Positions 27,235 through 32,068 of a DNA stretch of 32,068 nt are shown here, one piece after another. The position numbers were made by a program, and so were the translations under genes. Numbering within the stretch: position 1 is the first letter of the stretch; each line of letters starts with the position of its first letter. Source of the stretch: JBBSMX01 sp038232935 (lineage in GTDB: Bacteria; Bacteroidota; Rhodothermia; Rhodothermales; JANQRZ01); assembly GCA_038232935.1 (NCBI GenBank), contig JBBSMX010000034.1, positions 1 to 32,068 of the forward strand, read 5' to 3'. A model generated the notes under the pieces. It worked only from the letters and a program-made list of their open reading frames with translations. It did no database searches and had not been told where the DNA came from.

Positions 27235-27258
27235 CATGCAATTCCCCTCAATCAAAGA

Positions 27259-27275
27259 GTGAAAATCATATCACC
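27259..27275. promoter_or_regulatory. Operator 2 of the lexA-like gene
   Basis: A second exact copy of GTGAAAATCATATCACC, ending 36 bp before the start codon. The 41-bp centre-to-centre distance is about four helical turns, placing both sites on the same DNA face and allowing cooperative binding or a small loop. Confidence 0.7.
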
Positions 27276-27311
27276 CCTTCCTATCTTGCCTCCGCACATA
27301 TCCCGCGCCCC

Positions 27312-27971
27312 ATGCCGCCCATCCGTCTTACCGAACGCCAGAACAGCGTCTACGAGCACATCCGTGCCTACTTCCGCGAGCACAGCAAGCCGCCCACCCT
27401 CAAAGAGATCGGCGACGCCCTCTCGATCCGCTCTACCAACGGCGTCTCGAAGCATCTCCACGCGCTCGAACAGAAAGGCTACATCCGCCGCATCCCGAAC
27501 GAGGCCCGCGGCATCGCCCTCGTCGACACCGGCGCCGACCCGTTCGCCTTCGACGCCGAGGTGCCGAGCCTGCTGCTCGTCAGCCGCACAGACAGCGCCC
27601 ACCCGGACAAGCTCCGCAGCCGCCCGAAAGGTGCGCTCTTCACCGACCCCCTCTTCCTCGACCGGGCCGACGAGGACGACTGCCTCATCGGCCGCGCCGG
27701 CGACGACGGAATGAGCGACCTCGGCATCTTCAAGGGCGACTACCTCGTGATCGAGGAGCGGAGGTGGCGCCGGCTCCCCGACGGCACCGTTGTCGCCGTG
27801 CTCCTCCGCGACGCGCTCATCGTCCGCCAGTTCAGCTTCCTCAACGGCCGCCTCCATTTGCAGCCCGCGAACAAGTCGTACGCCAAAGACGCCTACGCGC
27901 CGCGCGACCCGGAATGCCACGTCATTGGCCCCATCCTCAGCGTGATGCGGAAGTTGGGAGGGAAAGGGTGA
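27312..27971 (+). CDS. LexA-family repressor lacking the self-cleavage apparatus
   Basis: This 219-residue protein has a LexA winged helix (LTERQNSVYEHIRAYFREHS, then PTLKEIGDALSIRSTNGVSK and HLHALEQKGYIRR, 1-60) and an S24-like C-domain (LIGRAGDDGMSDLGIFKGDY, then DGTVVAVLLRDALIVRQFSF). Aligned by eye with E. coli LexA, the catalytic Ser119 (GMSMKDIGI) is Gly133 (DDGMSDLGI), and Lys156 (VKR) is Arg172 (VRQ). The Ala-Gly cleavage site is not visible in the linker (EVPSLLLVSRTDS). It therefore should not self-cleave on RecA filaments, much like the degenerate LexA of some cyanobacteria. Two identical palindromes in its promoter suggest autoregulation. It diverges from mraZ. Its last residues (GGKG) lie in a palindromic repeat. 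Confidence 0.85.
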   Translation: MPPIRLTERQNSVYEHIRAYFREHSKPPTLKEIGDALSIRSTNGVSKHLHALEQKGYIRRIPNEARGIALVDTGADPFAFDAEVPSLLLVSRTDSAHPDKLRSRPKGALFTDPLFLDRADEDDCLIGRAGDDGMSDLGIFKGDYLVIEERRWRRLPDGTVVAVLLRDALIVRQFSFLNGRLHLQPANKSYAKDAYAPRDPECHVIGPILSVMRKLGGKG

Positions 27972-28050
27972 AGTGAAAAGTGGAAAGGGCAGCAAGCGGA
28001 TGCGGCGCTCCCGATCTGTGCCGCTCTTCTTACCCTTTATCCCTCACCCT

Positions 28051-28063
<13 letters not shown>
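27956..28063. repeat. Purine-rich imperfect palindrome between convergent genes
   Basis: The left arm (27956-27989, units like GGGAAAGGGTGAAG) and the right arm (28031-28063, units like ACCCTTTATCCCTCACCC) are imperfect inverted copies. A GCGGC/GCCGC stem lies in between. Each arm carries the final codons and stop of one of the two convergent genes, so the element may serve as a two-way terminator. Confidence 0.55.
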
Positions 28064-28719
<656 letters not shown>

Positions 28720-29913
28720 AGGTGAAAAGCCAGGCGGTAAAAAGGGCGAAGGCGAGATCGATCCCGACCCACAGCGCTACGTCGCGTAGCGAGAAGCCGG
28801 AGTCGAAGAGGGCGACGACGAGGAGGGCGAGGGCGAGCGGGAGCGTCCAGCGGAGGTTCACGAAAAAGCGCGTCGCCGCCCACCCCGCCGGACTCGCCTG
28901 CGCGAGGTCGAACGCGGGCGGCGCGAGGGCCTCGCTCGTCAGCAGGCCGACGGCACCGTTCTTCGCCCCGAGCCCGAGCAAGAGATACCCGGCGATGACG
29001 CCGTCCGGCACGTCGCGGACGAACAGCACCCACAGCACGAGCACGCCGAGCGTGAAGAGGCGGCCGAGCGGCAGGCGGCGGTCGAGTTGGAGGAGGCTGG
29101 CCCAGACGTGCGGGCGGAGGCGGCGCGGTGCCCAGTAGACAGCCTCGTACCGGATCGGCTCGCGCTGCGATTCGCGGGGGCTGCCTGCCGTCAGCAGTTC
29201 CGTATACAGCGCGTTCGTGCAGTAGAAATCGTGGTCGAAGCCGGCGACGCGGCGGGCGAGTCGCGCCATCGAATAGCCCAGCAGCGCCGCGGCCGGGAGC
29301 CACGAGATCGTCACCCAGCCCGCGTTCGCGAGAGCGGCCGTCCCTAGAATGACCACCGCTGCGAGCGCGAACACCCGCGCCGACGCGAGCACGGTCGGTA
29401 CGAGGCCGGGCGGAATCTGCATGCTGGCGCGCGGATCGGCCTCGACGCGGCGATGGTACCAGCCCCCGGCACGCCCTTCCTGCCACGCCTGCGACACCGG
29501 CCCGATGGCCGTGTAGTGCCCGAACGCGTACACCCCGACACCCAGCACGATCAGCCCGACCTCGGCGAGCGGCCACCCTACCTCCCCCCCCATCTCGGCG
29601 GCCAGTAGCACCGGCGGGACGAGGAACGCCGCGACGATGAATCCCCACGGCCGTCCTTGCCGCGCCAGCAGCGTGCGCGGCGACGGGTTCAACAGTTGCA
29701 GGAAGGCGGCGGCCGTATCCGGCAGCAGCACGTGCGGAGGCGCGATCGCGAAGATGCCTGCCACGACGAAGCCGTAGCGCAGCAGCACCGCCCGGAGCGA
29801 CGGGCCGCCGTCCGCTGCGAGCGCCGCGAAGAGGTAGCCCAGCCCGCCGACGAGCAGCACTGTCGCGACGCGACGAGCCGCACTCCGATCCGTAGTCACG
29901 CTCGGCGTCGCCA

Positions 29914-30444
29914 TCAGCGCAGAGTACCGAGGTAGTGGATGCCCTGCGGGAAGCCCGCGCGCGTATCCACCGGCAGACGCGCGGCGAACCCTTCGGGGTA
30001 GACGTTCAGCCCCGGCAGTTGCTCGAAGGGAACGAACGTCACACTCCGAATAAGCTGCCGTTCGCCGAGCTCGGGGTCCGCGCCGGTGCGTAGCGTGCCC
30101 GCGTCGGCGTAGCACTCGAAGTAGAACGACACGGCGTGGAGCGGCGGGCGGATAAAGTCGAGCACGTAGCGCAGCGACCCGACGCGGACCGTCAGCCCGG
30201 TCTCCTCCTCTGCCTCACGGCGCAGTGCCTCAGCCAGCGATTCGCCGAAGTCCACCCCACCGCCGGGCGGTGTCCAAAACGGCGCGGCGTCCCCGGACTC
30301 GTCTGTGTGAATACCCGCGTGCTCGATGAGCAGCACGGACGACGGCTTCTCGTCGTCATCGAAGAGGAGCGCCCCGACGCGGACGCGAACGCGGTGCCCG
30401 TAGGCTTCGGTGACGGTGGGATCGGTGGCCAGATCAGAGGTCAT
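29914..30444 (-). CDS. Nudix hydrolase
   Basis: This 176-residue protein has a complete Nudix box, G62-x5-E68-x7-R76-E77-A-x-E80-E81-x-G83-L, within GGGVDFGESLAEALRREAEE (61-80). Such enzymes cleave nucleoside diphosphates linked to another group and need Mg2+ held by the box glutamates. Upstream of the box is a beta-strand region (VRVRVGALLFDDDEKPSSVLLIEH) and downstream a typical strand-rich half (VSFYFECYADAG). The substrate cannot be read from the sequence. The start overlaps the upstream small gene by ATGA and the stop overlaps the permease start by TGATG, so it is part of a coupled four-gene string. Confidence 0.9.
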   Translation of the reverse strand: MTSDLATDPTVTEAYGHRVRVRVGALLFDDDEKPSSVLLIEHAGIHTDESGDAAPFWTPPGGGVDFGESLAEALRREAEEETGLTVRVGSLRYVLDFIRPPLHAVSFYFECYADAGTLRTGADPELGERQLIRSVTFVPFEQLPGLNVYPEGFAARLPVDTRAGFPQGIHYLGTLR

Positions 30445-30671
30445 GGCTCATCCCACCACGGCATCCCGTTCCACCATGCCTCGATTACCAACTCAGCTTC
30501 TGCGAAAGCGGCTTCCAGTGACTCATACTCCTCCTCGCCCTGCCAGACCATTCCACCCTCGTCCATGATCCGGATGAACGAACGTGTCCAATCAGTCGGC
30601 CCAATCTCGATCCAGCCTTCCCGGACCCACGCCACGACGTTGGGAAATTGCTCAGCGATTGCACTAGGCAT
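30441..30671 (-). CDS. Small hypothetical acidic protein
   Basis: This 76-residue frame starts at ATG 30671 (MPSAIAEQFPNVVAWVREGW) and continues IEIGPTDWTRSFIRIMDEGG to the acidic helix EEEYESLEAAFAEAELVIEAW and the end WNGMPWWDEP. The WIEIG...SFIR.MDEGGM.W pattern resembles small uncharacterised proteins I have seen in bacteria, but no function is known. The frame is open upstream, but that part overlaps the DUF433 gene and the toxin remnant in another frame. There is no clear Shine-Dalgarno. The stop overlaps the Nudix start by ATGA, so it is translated as part of that string. Confidence 0.6.
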   Translation of the reverse strand: MPSAIAEQFPNVVAWVREGWIEIGPTDWTRSFIRIMDEGGMVWQGEEEYESLEAAFAEAELVIEAWWNGMPWWDEP

Positions 30672-30691
30672 GAGGAAGAACAGATCAGATG

Positions 30692-30778
30692 CTATGACGT
30701 CCAGAGTCGAACCGAGTGCCCCGCATCGAATGACTGTTTCAGCCGCCAGTCGATCTGTTCGTCGAGGAGCACGCGCAT
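30692..30778 (-). pseudogene. DUF5615-type toxin, N-terminal remnant
   Basis: Starting at ATG 30778, which shares one base with the stop of the DUF433 gene (TGATG), the frame reads MRVLLDEQIDWRLKQSFDAG followed by HSVRLWTS and a TAG stop at 30694-30692. The beginning matches the N-terminus of DUF5615 (PIN-like, Mut7-C) proteins, which usually follow DUF433 antitoxins and are about 110 residues long. Here only 28 residues remain. The rest appears deleted and joined to the neighbouring small gene. One of the fold's early Asp residues is present, but no enzyme can be formed. Confidence 0.65.
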
Positions 30779-31008
30779 CAGGCCGGTTCCTCGTGCGGCG
30801 TCGCTTCGAGGGCGTCTTCCAACGCGAGGTCGAGGAAGGCATCCGCTTGCTCACGCCGCACCGTCGGAAAGCCGACGAGAAATTCCTCTATCGGATCGCC
30901 GGCTTTGAGGTGCGCGATGAGGCTATCGACGGGCACGCGGGTCCCCGTAAAGACAGGCGTACCGCCGAGGATGCCGGGGTCCGCATGGTAAATGTCTGCG
31001 CGTTTCAT
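30778..31008 (-). CDS. DUF433 (VapB-type) antitoxin
   Basis: This 76-residue protein, MKRADIYHADPGILGGTPVF followed by TGTRVPVDSLIAHLKAGDPI, EEFLVGFPTVRREQADAFLD and an Ala/Glu-rich end, is a typical DUF433 protein. The family has a small helix-turn-helix fold and usually neutralises and autoregulates a DUF5615 toxin encoded directly downstream. An AGAGG sequence about 7 nt before ATG 31008 is a plausible ribosome-binding site. The partner toxin is reduced to a 28-codon remnant, so this antitoxin is now an orphan unless it pairs with a toxin elsewhere. Confidence 0.88.
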   Translation of the reverse strand: MKRADIYHADPGILGGTPVFTGTRVPVDSLIAHLKAGDPIEEFLVGFPTVRREQADAFLDLALEDALEATPHEEPA

Positions 31009-31104
31009 CGTTGCCTCTCATCTTCGTACAGAGAACGCCCTTTCGCCTCGTCCGATCCCGCCCCGTCGCGGTCCGCAATGAACCCGTCGAGACTCGTGGC
31101 GATG

Positions 31105-31125
31105 TTAAAGTGTAACTTCACTTAA
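31105..31125. repeat. TTAAAGTG / CACTTAA inverted repeat
   Basis: TTAAAGTG (31105-31112) and CACTTAA (31119-31125) form a small inverted repeat with one extra A. It lies about 100 bp upstream of the DUF433 gene, where an operator would sit. The rest of 31009-31236 shows no gene. Confidence 0.3.
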
Positions 31126-31236
31126 GCGGCCGAACTGTTTACGACTCACCTGCGAAACACGGCAAAACCGTTTGGATGGGGCAAGTAATCGCTGGCGGTC
31201 GAGCAAGGCAAGGCGGTGTCGGCGCGCACGCGCGGG

Positions 31237-31899
31237 TTAAGCTGTTTCATCACCCTTTGGGACTTGAATTGCCTGCATAAGTTGATCGACAACGTGCTCA
31301 AGCCCCTTATCCGACGATACAGCTAATCTGTCAGCTAGCAACGGCGAGTGAGAACGGACGTGATTCTCGTCTATCTCGTGCCACACCGGAAGGATGACCT
31401 TGACACCTGCCGATTCACGGGCGACTAGCCCGTCTAGTTCGAGTTGGGGCCAATGCTTTTGAAAGAAGGCTTTGCTCAAAATCACAATACCGAACCGCGA
31501 CTCGACTAGTCCCCGGTCAATGGAGCGTCGGAGGCTATCGCCCACAGTCAACGTAAAGGTGTCGAACCAAACCTTGAGCCCCCGATCACGTAGTGCCTCC
31601 GCCAGCGGCAGAGCAAATGACTCCTTGTCTTCCGAGGCGTGCGAGACAAACACGTCCCACTTTGCTGAATGATGTGGCGACCCGACATTGGTGCTCCGAT
31701 GTGTTACCGATCTGGGGGGTGCTGGAGCACCGTGCTCCTGTGAAGCAATCCAGTTCGAGAGGAAGTCCTGATCTTCCTGAAGCGGGGGGCTGTATTTCTG
31801 AAAGTTGCCGGGGCTCAGCATATCAGTCAAAATCTCCAATTGTTGCTCTTTCGAGAAACGAGCGAGGCAGTCTTGGAGAATCTGCTTCCTACTCGGCAT
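31237..31899 (-). CDS. TIR-domain protein, probable NADase/defence effector
   Basis: This 220-residue protein has an N-terminal helical part (RKQILQDCLARFSKEQQLEI, 4-23), a flexible linker (about 40-79) and a TIR domain (81 to about 205): WDVFVSHASEDKESFALPLA, then EALRDRGLKVWFDTFTLTVG with its BB-loop region, DSLRRSIDRGLVESRFGIVI, LSKAFFQKHWPQLELDGL. Glu154 in WPQLELD sits where the catalytic Glu of NAD-cleaving TIR domains lies. Bacterial TIR proteins often act in anti-phage defence by depleting NAD or making signal molecules. Base composition is more AT-rich than the dcw cluster, suggesting transfer. ATG 31899 has GGAGG unusually close. The frame continues open upstream to the stop of a transposase remnant, so the original N-terminus may be lost. 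Confidence 0.88.
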   Translation of the reverse strand: MPSRKQILQDCLARFSKEQQLEILTDMLSPGNFQKYSPPLQEDQDFLSNWIASQEHGAPAPPRSVTHRSTNVGSPHHSAKWDVFVSHASEDKESFALPLAEALRDRGLKVWFDTFTLTVGDSLRRSIDRGLVESRFGIVILSKAFFQKHWPQLELDGLVARESAGVKVILPVWHEIDENHVRSHSPLLADRLAVSSDKGLEHVVDQLMQAIQVPKGDETA

Positions 31900-31920
31900 T
31901 CCTCCAGACCAAGAGTATTG

Positions 31921-31938
31921 CTCGATATTCGAATCGAG
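31921..31938. repeat. Inverted repeat upstream of the TIR gene
   Basis: CTCGAT (31921-31926) and ATCGAG (31933-31938) flank ATTCGA, 22 bp from the TIR start codon. It could be an operator, a remnant of the IS end, or chance. Confidence 0.3.
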
Positions 31939-31950
31939 GTAGTCTCCCGG

Positions 31951-32067
31951 CTATGTGTTGACGAGCACCGGCAGAGCCCGTAGCAACTCCTCCACGGACC
32001 ACACGTGATCCGTCAGGCCCGCCGCCATCGCGGGCGTTCGCCCTCGCCACCGACGCCGGAAGCGACC
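31951..32067 (-). CDS. Transposase C-terminal fragment (IS1-like; 5' end outside window)
   Basis: The minus-strand frame from the right edge encodes RTPAMAAGLTDHVWSVEELL followed by RALPVLVNT and stop at 31953-31951. The TPAMAAGLTDHVW...EELL ending is characteristic of DDE transposases of the IS1-like type as I remember them. The preceding residues (RFRRRWRGR) are basic and may be altered. Only 38 residues are visible. It shares its frame with the downstream TIR gene, separated only by the TAG and 17 sense codons. Confidence 0.65.
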   Translation of the reverse strand, partial: GRFRRRWRGRTPAMAAGLTDHVWSVEELLRALPVLVNT

Positions 32068-32068
32068 C

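Noticed and set aside
27060..27311. Replication origin in the AT-rich mraZ-lexA region
   Set aside because: Only one DnaA box was seen, with no array of boxes or typical origin genes nearby.
30672..30854. N-terminal extension of the small hypothetical protein
   Set aside because: It overlaps the DUF433 gene and the toxin remnant in other frames and is Arg-rich shadow sequence. ATG 30671 is where the protein-like sequence begins.
31009..31236. tRNA or small RNA in the spacer between the DUF433 and TIR genes
   Set aside because: No cloverleaf or strong terminator could be drawn. Only a small TTAAAGTG/CACTTAA inverted repeat is present.

Overview
The window is high-GC DNA (roughly two thirds G+C by eye) from what looks like a member of the Bacteroidota/Rhodothermota, most likely a Rhodothermales-type marine or halophilic bacterium. 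The evidence is a SusC/SusD outer-membrane pair, a division and cell-wall (dcw) cluster in the Bacteroidota order without murF, a meso-DAP-type MurE, promoters whose -10 resembles TAnnTTTG, and many starts without a clear Shine-Dalgarno. The assignment is an inference from gene content.

Layout. 1-1000 is an insertion-sequence graveyard: the end of an IS5-like transposase, a small lipoprotein gene whose 3' end now reads into that IS, and an IS200-like tnpA broken by frameshifts. 1061-3624 (minus) is the metK-ahcY S-adenosylmethionine pair. Its promoter lies back-to-back with that of acpP-fabF (plus, 3852-5570). 5601-6764 is a class I/II aminotransferase with unusual active-site residues, and 6841-11282 is a susC-susD pair. 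A strong terminator at 11443-11476 closes the dcw cluster, which runs on the minus strand from 27008 to 11567: mraZ, rsmH, ftsL, PBP/ftsI, murE, mraY, murD, ftsW, murG, murC, ftsQ, ftsA, ftsZ. Most junctions overlap by a few bases or are separated by 3-4 nt, so the cluster probably behaves as one long transcriptional unit from an MraZ-controlled promoter near 27080.

Divergent from mraZ is a LexA-family repressor (27312-27971) that lacks both catalytic residues and the cleavage site. Two identical 17-bp palindromic operators lie in its promoter. Convergent to it is a coupled minus-strand string: small hypothetical protein, Nudix hydrolase, membrane protein, ABC ATPase. Upstream of that are a DUF433 antitoxin with a decayed DUF5615 toxin, a TIR-domain protein of lower GC than its surroundings, and the end of another transposase at the window edge. 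This right end looks like an accessory, defence-type island.

The most notable observations are the non-cleavable LexA and its paired operators, the TIR gene abutting a transposase remnant, the decayed toxin-antitoxin pair, and short palindromic repeats placed at gene ends so that they encode the last residues of FtsQ and of two convergent genes. No RNA genes or CRISPR arrays were seen.
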